From: a virus
Reading direction: 5' to 3' (one strand)
DNA: 60,522 nucleotides
Virus record (IMG/VR): IMGVR_UViG_3300010373_000011
Span: 1-60,522 of that record
Positions 28,476 through 36,525 of the stretch are shown one piece after another. The stretch's first letter is position 1, and the number at the start of each line of letters is the position of its first letter. The notes under the pieces were generated by a model that was given only the letters and a program-made list of their open reading frames with translations, made no database searches and was not told the origin of the DNA. The translations under genes and the position numbers were made by a program.

Positions 28476-29833
28476 GCATTGCGGGCAAGACGCCATTGAA
28501 GGCCCCGTTTCCCTACCCCGGTGGGAAGAGCGCCGTCGCCGATATGGTCTGGGCTCGCCTCGGCAACGTGGCGAACTACCTGGAACCATTCGCCGGTTCT
28601 CTCGCGACTCTGTTGCGCCGTCCGGCCGACCACTTCGCGAACGGCTATCGCGTGGAAACAGTTAACGACGCGAATTCCTACCTCGTGAATTTCTGGCGAT
28701 GCTTGGAAAAGGGTTTGCATGCCGAGGTCGCGAAGCACGCGGACTGGCCGGTGATGGAAGCCGATTTGCACGCGCGGCATCGGTGGCTCGTTCGCTCCGA
28801 TGAGGCCCACGGCTGGCGAACGCAGTTCGTGCACGATCCGGACTTCTGCGATCCGAAGATTGCGGGCTGGTGGTGCTGGGGGCAGTGCTGTTGGATCGGC
28901 TCCGGGTGGTGCGGTGAGAGCGTCGTCGATCATGCGGCGCGGCCGATCATCACGGGCTCGGAAGGGCAGTTGGGGCGGGGCGTGCATAGTGGAGCTCCGG
29001 AATCTTTGCAGATTCCCGAGCTGGCTAGCAATATGGGCCGCGGTGTAACCGCGGCCCATATCAAACGCTCCGCCCTTGGGAATGCTCGCGGCGTCACGAA
29101 TCTCAGCCATTCCAAGGCCCTTGAGCCCACCGACTGGGAGCAGAGACCGGTTCTCGGCGACGCTGGCCGGGGCGTTGCTGGCGATCTTGTCGGCGGCCGC
29201 CCGCAGCTGGCCGATGCGTTCGATATTGGGCGGGGGGTGAACTCGAATGGGAATGCGGCACTTTCTGCGCAAGTGCCGCATATCTCCAACAGGGGGCAGG
29301 GCGTAAACGCCCTGCCCCCTGTTGATACTTGCTCTGCCCGCCGCGACTGGCTCATCGACTGGATGCAACGCCTCTCCGACCGTCTCCGCCTCGTCCGCAC
29401 CTGCTACGGCCACTGGAACCGCATCTGCGATTCCGACAGTACCCTCACGCGGCTGGGAACGACCGGCGTGTTTCTCGACCCGCCCTACCCGCTCGTCCAG
29501 AAGGTCAGCGGGAAGAAGTCGCGGGCCGGGAATCTCTACGCCACGGACGCGGGCCAGGATTTGTGCAAACTGCGAGACGAGGTGCTCGACTGGTGCCGGC
29601 GGTGGGGCCATGACAAGGCGATTCGCGTGGCTCTGTGCTGCTACGAAGGGGACGGCTACGAACCGCTGGCCGATGAGGGGTGGACCGTTGAATCATGGAG
29701 CGCCAATGGCGGATATGGGAACCAAGCTGGCAATGGAAAATCAGCTAATGCCGACCGGGAGCGCATCTACTTTTCTCCGGCGTGTGTATCGGAATCGAGT
29801 CTGTTTGACGCCATCGCCGAGGCCGCGCCATGA
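28472..29833 (+). CDS. Dam-type (class D12) DNA adenine methyltransferase with palindrome-rich insertion
   Basis: 453 aa. SAM-binding motif PFPYPGGKSAVADMV (about 12-26), EPFAGSLATLL, catalytic LDPPYP (about residue 335). Between residues about 150 and 288, where the target-recognition region lies, are repeating short units GRGV(H/T/A/N) whose DNA is a chain of palindromes. Such LxDAGRGV units are known in some relatives. Expected to methylate adenine N6 in a short sequence, protecting phage DNA or marking it. ATGA overlaps on both sides. Confidence 0.85.
   Translation: MSIAGKTPLKAPFPYPGGKSAVADMVWARLGNVANYLEPFAGSLATLLRRPADHFANGYRVETVNDANSYLVNFWRCLEKGLHAEVAKHADWPVMEADLHARHRWLVRSDEAHGWRTQFVHDPDFCDPKIAGWWCWGQCCWIGSGWCGESVVDHAARPIITGSEGQLGRGVHSGAPESLQIPELASNMGRGVTAAHIKRSALGNARGVTNLSHSKALEPTDWEQRPVLGDAGRGVAGDLVGGRPQLADAFDIGRGVNSNGNAALSAQVPHISNRGQGVNALPPVDTCSARRDWLIDWMQRLSDRLRLVRTCYGHWNRICDSDSTLTRLGTTGVFLDPPYPLVQKVSGKKSRAGNLYATDAGQDLCKLRDEVLDWCRRWGHDKAIRVALCCYEGDGYEPLADEGWTVESWSANGGYGNQAGNGKSANADRERIYFSPACVSESSLFDAIAEAAP
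28993..29323 (+). repeat. chain of palindromes within the methyltransferase gene
   Basis: AGCTCCGGAATCT/AGATTCCCGAGCT (28993-29022, one mismatch); ATATGGGCCGCGGT/ACCGCGGCCCATAT (29031-29061, perfect); ATGCGGCACTT/AAGTGCCGCAT (29253-29281, perfect); AACAGGGGGCAGGGCG/CGCCCTGCCCCCTGTT (29288-29323, perfect 16 bp). Loops are 3-7 nt. Confidence 0.9.
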
Positions 29834-30198
29834 CCTACGGGGGCCTGTTCAGCGGCGCGGGCGGTTTCGGCGAGTTTTCGTCAGCGGGTCGCCGAGTAGA
29901 TCAGTGCCGAGCGTCGCCGTCTCGTTCCGCCACGAGCCGGGGGCCGTCGATGAGTCACGACACGAGCCACGCGAATGCAGGCGGGCAGGTAGCGATAACG
30001 AACGGCCTCTGGGTCCGTCGATTGACGCCACGGGAATGCGAGCGCCTGCAAGGCTGGCCCGACGACTGGACCCGCTACCGCGCGGACGGCCGCGAGATCG
30101 CCGACGGGCCACGGTATCGCATGGTGGGCAACGGCGTGGCCGCTCCGGTCGCGGCGTGGATCGCGCGGCGGCTAATGGCCGCGCGGCACCAACACTGA
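29830..30198 (+). pseudogene. internally deleted cytosine-C5 DNA methyltransferase
   Basis: Opens with MTYGGLFSGAGGFGEF (motif I, FSGxGG) and closes with VRRLTPRECERLQGWPDDWT (motif IX region) and RYRMVGNGVAAPVAAWIARRL (motif X). The PC catalytic motif, ENV and target-recognition parts are missing. The join carries the 67-bp inverted copy of the PAPS-like gene. At 122 aa it cannot be catalytic. ATGA overlap with the Dam-type gene shows the operon structure is intact. Confidence 0.8.
29881..29947 (-). repeat. 67-bp inverted repeat, copy 2 (at deletion point of cytosine methyltransferase)
   Basis: Reverse complement of 25696-25762 with few mismatches, lying exactly where the methyltransferase core is missing. 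Confidence 0.85.
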
Positions 30199-30209
30199 AT
30201 ACGAGGAAT

Positions 30210-31010
30210 ATGCCCCTCCACCACGCCGACGCCCTGGCCGTCCTGCCCACCGTCGGCGACAACTCCCACGACCTCGTTATCTGCGACCCACCCTACAACG
30301 TCGGCATGACATACGAAGGCTCATGCAACGACTCACTACCGCCACGGGAATACCGTACCTGGTGCGCCGGCTGGTTCCACCACTGCTTCCGCATCGCCGC
30401 GAAATATCTCATCATTTTCCCAGGTCTCAAACACCTCGCAGACTGGAACCATTATCTCCCATCCGGTCAGGGCTCATGGTTCAAGCCTGGCAATCCCTCC
30501 GGGGGTGGCTGTTTCCGCTACTGCGAATCCGAGCCGTGGCTTCTCTGGACGAAGGGCGGGGCGTGGTGCTCGTATAGCGACACGATCACGGCATCGTTGC
30601 CGTCCCACGGGCAGCGGGACACCGGCGGCCATCCCTGCCCCAAGCCACCGAAGCTGTACGCGGAATTGCTCCGGCGGTTCAAACCGCTCTCAGTGCTCGA
30701 CCCATTCATGGGTAGCGGCACGATGGGCGTGGAGTGCGCCAAGCTCTCCATCCCATTCACAGGGATAGAGCTGTCGCAGGTGTACTTCGCCACGGCCTCG
30801 GCTCGCATCGCTGCTGCTCTCGGCGAATCGCCGCATCAGTGGACATCATTGAATCTCGGAGACTCGCGCGAAGAGCGGCCCGTCCTGCCGACCTCGCCAG
30901 CCCTGGACTGCGAAACGGACCTGGTAGATCGATTATTCGACCCCGGCAAAAGACTCGTATCGCGTAGGACGGACGGCCGCAAGAGAGGGCATAGACGTAC
31001 CGGGCCGTGA
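30210..31010 (+). CDS. N4/N6 DNA methyltransferase (DPPY, beta-type order)
   Basis: 266 aa from ATG 30210 after ACGAGGA. DLVICDPPYNVGMTYEG (motif IV) precedes SVLDPFMGSGTMGVECAKL (motif I) and FTGIELSQVYF, i.e. the beta-class order. Methylates an exocyclic amine of adenine or cytosine. The tail after about residue 215 (basic, low similarity) overlaps the opposing gene by 254 nt and may be read-through past a lost natural end. Confidence 0.85.
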   Translation: MPLHHADALAVLPTVGDNSHDLVICDPPYNVGMTYEGSCNDSLPPREYRTWCAGWFHHCFRIAAKYLIIFPGLKHLADWNHYLPSGQGSWFKPGNPSGGGCFRYCESEPWLLWTKGGAWCSYSDTITASLPSHGQRDTGGHPCPKPPKLYAELLRRFKPLSVLDPFMGSGTMGVECAKLSIPFTGIELSQVYFATASARIAAALGESPHQWTSLNLGDSREERPVLPTSPALDCETDLVDRLFDPGKRLVSRRTDGRKRGHRRTGP

Positions 31011-31278
31011 TATGAGGCGTCACTTCACCAGCGGCGATAAGAGCGATCAGGGCTTCCCACGTTGAGCCCCCGCCCGCCAGGTGATGCCGGGCCTTCTGCG
31101 CAATCCTGTTAGCCTCATACACCGATGGATAGAGTCCGAAATTGACAGGGTAGATACCTTCGCGGTGTGATGCCGGCACGCGGAGTTGATACCGCCCCGG
31201 TGCTACTTCTCGAATCCACTTCGGTAAGAACTGCGAGCGTCGTTCGCGGTGTTTGGTGCGAAAATCAGTTGACGGCAT
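30757..31278 (-). CDS. AP2-like domain protein
   Basis: 173 aa from ATG 31278 after GGAGG. FLPKWIREVAPGRYQLRVPA, then NFGLYPSVYEANRIAQKARHHL matches the small three-strand/helix AP2-type DNA-binding fold of phage homing and integrase proteins. The real end is unclear: the last 70 residues overlap the methyltransferase on the other strand and look shadow-like. It is the only minus-strand gene in this part, with its own palindromic upstream region. Confidence 0.6.
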   Translation of the reverse strand: MPSTDFRTKHRERRSQFLPKWIREVAPGRYQLRVPASHREGIYPVNFGLYPSVYEANRIAQKARHHLAGGGSTWEALIALIAAGEVTPHITARYVYALSCGRPSYAIRVFCRGRIIDLPGPFRSPGLARSAGRAALRASLRDSMMSTDAAIRREQQRCEPRPWRSTPATALSL

Positions 31279-31316
31279 CCCCGAATCCTCCGAAGATATA
31301 GGAGGATTGGGATGCC
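31274..31316. repeat. inverted repeat over the AP2-like gene's start
   Basis: GGCATCC-CCG-AATCCTCC (31274-31291) pairs with GGAGGATT-G-GGATGCC (31301-31316). The minus-strand ribosome site and ATG lie in one arm, so the mRNA could hide its own start, and a protein could bind the DNA form. Confidence 0.7.
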
Positions 31317-31350
31317 GCCGACGCCCGGCGACATGAGGAACCGAACCTAA

Positions 31351-31390
31351 GGTCCAGTCGGGTGAGCGCCCGGCTGGACCGCTTTCGTTT
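31351..31390 (+). terminator. terminator-like hairpin between early and late regions
   Basis: GGTCCAGTCGGG (31351-31362) pairs with CCCGGCTGGACC (31369-31380), 12 pairs with one wobble, followed by GCTTTCGTTT. It would end early plus-strand transcription just before the first late motif. Confidence 0.7.
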
Positions 31391-31451
31391 CCCGAATTAC
31401 AAGTTGATGATGGTTAGTATGCGGAATGGATTGCCTGCATTCGACATTAGG

Positions 31452-31475
31452 GCAGGCAAAGGGCCGCTCCACAAT
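31452..31475 (+). promoter_or_regulatory. late-promoter motif, copy 1 (terminase region)
   Basis: GCAGGCAA (31452-31459), 10 nt, CACAAT (31470-31475). First gene GTG lies 55 nt downstream, so this copy gives a leader. Just after the hairpin terminator at 31351. Confidence 0.65.
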
Positions 31476-31530
31476 CGGTGGTGAAAGCCCGCCGGTGGTG
31501 AGCGGGTGTAACCAGCATGTGTGTTGACGT

Positions 31531-32112
31531 GTGGCGAAGCGAAAGAAACAAGTCAAGTCTCCACCAAAAGTTGCATCTATAAAAAGCGACGATGCCATCC
31601 CCGGCGAATTACGTTTCGAATGGCGCGACCCCGCCGAGCTATCCGAGAATCCACGCAACTGGCGACGCCATCCCGAGCATCAACTCGCGGCTCTCTCCGA
31701 TGTAATCTCCGAAGTCGGCTGGGCGGGCGCGTGCCTGTTCAACGAGCGAACGGGGCGGCTCGTGGATGGCCACGCCCGCCAGAAGATCGCGCTCAAGAAC
31801 GGCTCCAAGAAAGTTCCGGTTCTGATCGGCGATTGGGATGAGGAGACCGAGGCGAAGATACTGGCGACGCTGGACCCGATCGCGGCGATGGCAACGGCCG
31901 ATTCCGCCGCGCTCGAGGCGTTGCTCAAGAGTGTATCAACCGCGTCCCCGGCTATCGACCAGATGCTCAAGGAGCTATCGGAGGATGCAGCGAAGGCGGC
32001 CGGCGGTCCGGAGCCTGGAGGCGGCGGCGATGAGTTCGGCACGACTCCGGAGGCGAGCGGGCCGACGCGGAAGTGTCCCGGCCGCAGGCATCGCCCGAGC
32101 ATCCGACCATGA
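31531..32112 (+). pseudogene. ParB-domain part of a broken ParB-methyltransferase fusion
   Basis: 193 aa. LRFEWRDPAELSENPRNWRR, then LSDVISEVGWAGACLFNERT and GRLVDGHARQKIAL is the ParB-like domain that heads a common phage fusion with a DNA methyltransferase next to terminase genes. ATLDPIAAMATADSAALEAL is the usual linker helix. After EASGPTRK the frame leaves coding sequence, and the methyltransferase end continues in another frame (32073-32321). The ParB domain may still fold. Confidence 0.7.
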
Positions 32113-32321
32113 AGCCCGTGGCGCTGGTCTCGCGAGCAATCGAGAACAGTAGCATTGCCGGGCAGTTGGTGCTCGACCCGTTCCTCGGCTCCGGCACCTC
32201 GCTCATCGCCGCTCATCGCCTCGGCCGCACCGCCTACGGTTGTGAGATTTCCGAACGGTACTGTGATGTCATTTTGAAGAGAGCGGAGGCCGAGGGGCTT
32301 ACCTGCGAGAGATCCGAGTAA
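32073..32321 (+). pseudogene. C-terminal remnant of the fused DNA methyltransferase
   Basis: 82 aa: HPTMKPVALVSRAIENSS, then VLDPFLGSGTSLIAAHRLGR (motif I) and CEISERYCDVILKRAE. The DPPY motif and the rest of the core, normally about 200 aa between the ParB part and this block, are absent, and the frame is shifted. Same deletion style as in 29830-30198. Confidence 0.75.
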
Positions 32322-32815
32322 TGGCCGGCCGTAAGCCCATCCTGGACCCGGAACTCGTCGCGGCCAAGCTGGTCGAGCTGTCCGGGAACATCTCCGGGAC
32401 GGCGCGGGCGTTCCACGTCTCGCGGACGGCCGTGCAACAGTTAATCAAGAAGCGGGCGTCGCTGCAGGAAGTTCTCTCCGATTCGCGTGAGGGGATGCTC
32501 GATAATGTGGAGTCGGCGCTGTACAAGGCGGCGCTGGCGGGCGAGGCGTGGGCGGTGTGTTTCTTTTTGAAGACGCAGGGCAAGAGTCGCGGCTATATTG
32601 AACGTCAGGAAGTCACTGGCAAGGATGGAGAATCGCTGGCCAACAAGAATGATCACAACATCTTCGTTACCTCCGACGACCTCGACGAGGCCCGTAGATT
32701 CCTGGAACGTGGCGGCCTTGGCAACCTACATCCGAACGGTGGCCAAGAACCCGTGGATACCGCATCCGCCGCATCCACGCCAGCGGCAATTCCTCCTGCT
32801 GACCTACAATCGTGA
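32321..32815 (+). CDS. terS: small terminase subunit-like DNA-binding protein
   Basis: 164 aa, ATG directly after the previous stop. KLVELSGNISGTARAFHVSR then TAVQQLIKKRASLQEVLSDS is a helix-turn-helix of the type found in small terminase subunits, followed by helices (DNVESALYKAALAGEAWAVC). The last 36 codons overlap the start of the large subunit in another frame. It would recognise the packaging site on phage DNA. Confidence 0.7.
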   Translation: MAGRKPILDPELVAAKLVELSGNISGTARAFHVSRTAVQQLIKKRASLQEVLSDSREGMLDNVESALYKAALAGEAWAVCFFLKTQGKSRGYIERQEVTGKDGESLANKNDHNIFVTSDDLDEARRFLERGGLGNLHPNGGQEPVDTASAASTPAAIPPADLQS

Positions 32816-33998
32816 AGTGCTGTTCGGCGGCGCGGCCCGCGGCGGCAAGAGTGATGCCCTGCTCATGGCTGCCGCGCAATTCCTGCACGTTCCCGGTTAC
32901 GCGGCGCTCTTGCTTCGCCGCAACTACCCGGACCTGATGCAGCCCGATGGGCTCATACCTCGATCCCTCGAATGGTGGGCGAATAAGAGCGACGCCCATT
33001 GGTCCAGTCAGAATCGTCAATGGACGTTCCGGTGTCCGAATGGCGGCTCGTCGATCATTCAGTTCGGCTATTGTTCGGCCGACAACGACATTTACAGATA
33101 CCAGGGATCGCAGTATCAATTCTGTGGGTGGGACGAACTGACGCAGTTTACGGAGCAACAATATTTATATCTGTTTTCTCGGCAGTCGCGGCCGGCGACG
33201 GGCCTTCTCTCGCAAGTGCCGCTGCGAACGCGGGCCGGGAGCAACCCTGGCGGCGTGGGGCATATCTGGTGCAAGGAACGCTTCATCGACCACGAGACCG
33301 CGAAGGGCGTATACGTTCCATCGCGTGTGATCGACAACCCTACAGTGGATGGAGAGGTTTATGTGGAATCACTGGGATTTCTCGACGCCGTGACGAAGGC
33401 GCAGTTGCTCGAAGGCGATTGGGAGATTGTGGCCGATTCGTTCTTCCGCGGCCTGGAGCGCATCCAGATTGTCGCGGCGAGGCCTCTCAACGAAGCGTTC
33501 GTGCGCCGTGTGCGATTCTGGGATTTAGCCGCGACTGAGAAACAAGCCGGCACCGATCCCGATTGGACGGTAGGTATCGAGATGGGCCGGCACAAGGACG
33601 GCTCGCTGTGGTTGCTCGACATGAAGCGAGAACGGCTCGGACCTAAGGGCGTTCGCGGCCTCATCAAACAGACCGCCGCGATGGATACGACCTCTGTTCC
33701 GATCCGGATTGAGCGTGAGGGTGGTGCGTCGGGTAAGTTGGCCGCCGAATCGATCATCACGGAAGACTTGCTTGGCTGGCCGGCATTCGCCGTAGCGCCC
33801 GTGGGCAGCAAAGCGGAGCGAGCCGAGCCGTGGGGCGCACAAATCGAAGCGGGGAACGTGCGGATGGTCGCGGCCAACTGGAACCGCCCTCTGTTGGACG
33901 AGCATCGGAGCTTCCCGCTGGGCACGCACGACGATATCGTGGATGCGTGTAGCGGGGCGGTCGTGGAGTTGTCGCGGGCGATGCCGAATATCCGATGA
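32709..33998 (+). CDS. terL: terminase large subunit
   Basis: 429 aa with start at GTG 32709 (estimated; longer frame has poor starts). REVLFGGAARGGKSDALLMA holds Walker A (GGAARGGKS), QFCGWDELTQF the Walker B/DE pair. RFWDLAATE ... DPDWTVG and THDDIVDACSGAV supply nuclease-domain aspartates. It pumps DNA into the procapsid and cuts at the end of packaging. It overlaps terS by 107 nt. SPP1/T4-like or lambda-like packaging style cannot be told from this. Confidence 0.95.
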   Translation: MAALATYIRTVAKNPWIPHPPHPRQRQFLLLTYNREVLFGGAARGGKSDALLMAAAQFLHVPGYAALLLRRNYPDLMQPDGLIPRSLEWWANKSDAHWSSQNRQWTFRCPNGGSSIIQFGYCSADNDIYRYQGSQYQFCGWDELTQFTEQQYLYLFSRQSRPATGLLSQVPLRTRAGSNPGGVGHIWCKERFIDHETAKGVYVPSRVIDNPTVDGEVYVESLGFLDAVTKAQLLEGDWEIVADSFFRGLERIQIVAARPLNEAFVRRVRFWDLAATEKQAGTDPDWTVGIEMGRHKDGSLWLLDMKRERLGPKGVRGLIKQTAAMDTTSVPIRIEREGGASGKLAAESIITEDLLGWPAFAVAPVGSKAERAEPWGAQIEAGNVRMVAANWNRPLLDEHRSFPLGTHDDIVDACSGAVVELSRAMPNIR

Positions 33999-34014
33999 CC
34001 ACTCACGGCCAACA

Positions 34015-34037
34015 GCAGGCAACCACCCGCCGACAAT
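34015..34037 (+). promoter_or_regulatory. late-promoter motif, copy 2 (portal, leaderless)
   Basis: GCAGGCAA, 9 nt, GACAAT (34032-34037); 6 nt to ATG 34044. No ribosome site before the portal gene. Confidence 0.75.
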
Positions 34038-34043
34038 CATTGA

Positions 34044-36371
34044 ATGCCGCGCCGAGGTGATACAGCCCGTCTGTACGATGCCGTAATTGATGCCGGTAAG
34101 GCCGTGGCATCGCTTAGCATCACGTCGCTGGACGAACTAGACGCCAAGGCCGCAAGTCCCGCCCTGAAAAAGATGAACGTCAGTTCCGGGCAAGCCGGGA
34201 TGGCGCACCTCGTCGGCCCCTGGGGCTATGGCGGCTACGGCGTCCAACCGCTCAGCAAGTCAGAGCAAATCCTTCACTTCCGCGAATGGAACTACAGGTG
34301 TATCGATTACATCTGCGCCCGCATCGCGAAGACCCCGCCGACGCCGGTACTCACAATCCAGGCGAGCGAAGAAAAAGCATGGCGGATGCAAGAGAAGGCG
34401 TTTTTGCGTGGCCGGGGGACGATGCCGGAAGCTCGCGCCATCGCCCCGCAGTGGTGGAAAACAAAATCGATTGGCCCCGCGAAAGCCCACGAAGAATACG
34501 AATTCCTGGATAACGACGATCCGTTGACGAGGTTATTAGCGCATCCCAACGACCCCGAAACCGGTGTGTCGCTGTGGTACGAGGCGGAGCTGTTCAACTG
34601 TCTCACCGGCGAAGATTTCATTTGGATGGTGACGGACGATGCCGGCCGGGTATCCGAGCTCTGGGTGATTCCGTCGAACTGGGTACGGCCTATCTGTCTC
34701 GGCAAGGATCGGCTGGTTGATTACTTCGAAGTCTCGCCGCGCGGCAGTACCTCGGGCGTCGTGCGATTCGCTCCCGAAGAGATCATCTGGAACAAGATGC
34801 CGAGCCCGCTGTCCAAGATTTACGCGACCAGTCCCCTGCAAGCAATCGCTAACTCCGTCGACACCTACGAGAAGACCATCGCGGCTCGCAACTTCGGCCT
34901 CGACAACGGCGTGAATGTGATGGGCGTGGTGCAGACGGCACCGGCGGCTACCGGTCTACTCGATGAATCGATCATCAATCGTTTGGAATCGCGCTTCCTC
35001 AAGAAGTACGCTGGTGTGGGAAATTTCGGTCGGCCGTTGATCCTGGAGGGCGGTTTGCAGTGGGTGCCGCCGCCGGGTGAAACGGAACTCGCGTTTATGA
35101 GTTCGGCGGACCAGGGCCGCCGCTGGCTCATGGCCCAGTGGGGGCTCGACGAGGTTGTGCTGGGATTCGCTTCGGTGGCGAATCGGGCCGCGATGGTGGC
35201 CGCCATCGCGAATACGGGCCTATCGGCAATCGATCCGCGGCGGCAGCGGCGGGCAATGGTGCTCACGGAAAAGCTTGCCAAACTGTTCGATGATCGGGCG
35301 AAGATTTTTTACGAGGACGACACGCCGGTTGATCCGGACTCGCGGCGTGCGGATTTCCAGGCGGCGACGGCGGCGAACGCGGCTTCCCCGAACGATTGGC
35401 GAACGCACATATTGCAGCTGGAGGCGTGGCCGGAAGAGATTTACGACCGACCGTTGATTGCGCCGGGGCTCGGAAATCCGGGGGAGACGCCGGAACAGTG
35501 GGACGGCGAGGGGGGCGGAGGTCTAGGAGGCGAACCGGCGATGAATGCCCCATTCGATGGGATGCAGGATGACGACGAGTTCCTTCCCAGCCCGACCGAA
35601 AAAACCCTCAATCTAACGACGAAGCATGGCGCGCCGCCGCGGCCGGGGCTCGTTTTCGATGAATCTTCGCATCGCTGGGTTCGCCCCGAAGATTTGAAGA
35701 ATGGACGGAAGCCGGCAGCGAAGCCCGATAAATCGACCGAGGACGGCGGCGCTGAAGACGATGCCAATGCCAGGATGAGTGCGCAGGCGAAAGAGATCGT
35801 TGGCAAGATCAAGAAGAGCAAGGTGCGTGCTGCTGATTCACCGCAGACAACGAAAATGGATAGCCGACTCGCGGGTGCCATAGGCGAAGAGATCATCATT
35901 CAGCATCTCAAGTCCATTGGCTATAAAGACGCGCAGCACACTTCGGAGTTCATGAAGACGGGCAAAAACAATCTGCCGATGGACCTCGTTCACGATCATC
36001 GGCTCATCGAGGCGAAGTGCGGTCAGGCGAATAACCCCGATGGCGTGTGGGCACTCAAGTACGATGGTCGATTTACCAAGGAACAAGAGGCATCTTTCGA
36101 GAAGATGCACCCCGACGAAGTCAAGGCGGCAAAGAAGAAAATCAATGCCGCGAAGGTGAAGGGGATTCATACCAGAAAGAGTGCTTTTGTTGTGGAAGTC
36201 AACAAAAAACTTGGAACAAAAAACGGGGTGAAAGCGATCATGATGACCGTGCTTTTAAACCCCAATACAAAGACTGCCGACATCTATCAATTTGAGGGAA
36301 TTCATGATAGAATAGCCTTCAAGTCCGACATGGCGAAAAGCGGTTACGTGGGGAGTGTGAAGTATGGATGA
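34044..36371 (+). CDS. portal protein with C-terminal PD-(D/E)XK nuclease-like domain
   Basis: 775 aa. Residues 1-500 form a SPP1/HK97-type portal (YRCIDYICARIAKTPPTPVL, ISELWVIPSNW-like, ATSPLQAIANSVDTYEKTIA). The DNA-entry ring is at the capsid vertex. After a disordered linker (500-575) lies a foreign domain: GAIGEEIIIQHLKSIGY, then NLPMDLVHDHRLIEAKCG with D647, E656 and K658, the D-x9-ExK pattern of restriction-endonuclease folds. Its DNA is much AT-richer than the portal part, notably after 36150. A short acidic gene follows directly and could be its immunity partner. The active nuclease role is inference. Confidence 0.85.
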   Translation: MPRRGDTARLYDAVIDAGKAVASLSITSLDELDAKAASPALKKMNVSSGQAGMAHLVGPWGYGGYGVQPLSKSEQILHFREWNYRCIDYICARIAKTPPTPVLTIQASEEKAWRMQEKAFLRGRGTMPEARAIAPQWWKTKSIGPAKAHEEYEFLDNDDPLTRLLAHPNDPETGVSLWYEAELFNCLTGEDFIWMVTDDAGRVSELWVIPSNWVRPICLGKDRLVDYFEVSPRGSTSGVVRFAPEEIIWNKMPSPLSKIYATSPLQAIANSVDTYEKTIAARNFGLDNGVNVMGVVQTAPAATGLLDESIINRLESRFLKKYAGVGNFGRPLILEGGLQWVPPPGETELAFMSSADQGRRWLMAQWGLDEVVLGFASVANRAAMVAAIANTGLSAIDPRRQRRAMVLTEKLAKLFDDRAKIFYEDDTPVDPDSRRADFQAATAANAASPNDWRTHILQLEAWPEEIYDRPLIAPGLGNPGETPEQWDGEGGGGLGGEPAMNAPFDGMQDDDEFLPSPTEKTLNLTTKHGAPPRPGLVFDESSHRWVRPEDLKNGRKPAAKPDKSTEDGGAEDDANARMSAQAKEIVGKIKKSKVRAADSPQTTKMDSRLAGAIGEEIIIQHLKSIGYKDAQHTSEFMKTGKNNLPMDLVHDHRLIEAKCGQANNPDGVWALKYDGRFTKEQEASFEKMHPDEVKAAKKKINAAKVKGIHTRKSAFVVEVNKKLGTKNGVKAIMMTVLLNPNTKTADIYQFEGIHDRIAFKSDMAKSGYVGSVKYG

Positions 36372-36525
36372 CGACGTTGAAATTCCTGGTTTTTCCGACA
36401 AAGATATCGAGCAACAACTCTCCGGATACTTCGCTCAAATCGAATCGGATTATGCGGCGCAAGTAGAGCCTACCGTGGGGCATTTCGAGAACAAGAAACC
36501 GGAAGAACCGTCCGATGCCGATTGA
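36364..36525 (+). CDS. 53-aa acidic protein (candidate immunity protein)
   Basis: ATG 36364 overlaps the portal stop by 8 nt and the frame ends at TGA 36523-36525, overlapping the next gene by 11 nt. The product (MDDDVEIPGFSDKDIEQQLS start, EEPSDAD end) is strongly acidic and helical. Position directly after a C-terminal nuclease-like toxin-type domain is that of immunity genes in polymorphic toxin modules. No family is recognised. Confidence 0.65.
   Translation: MDDDVEIPGFSDKDIEQQLSGYFAQIESDYAAQVEPTVGHFENKKPEEPSDAD

Noticed and set aside
31430-31438. Reverse-strand GCAGGCAA that pairs with motif copy 1 as a hairpin
   Set aside because: No ANAAT hexamer at 9-10 nt on that strand; probably part of local RNA structure, not a divergent late promoter.
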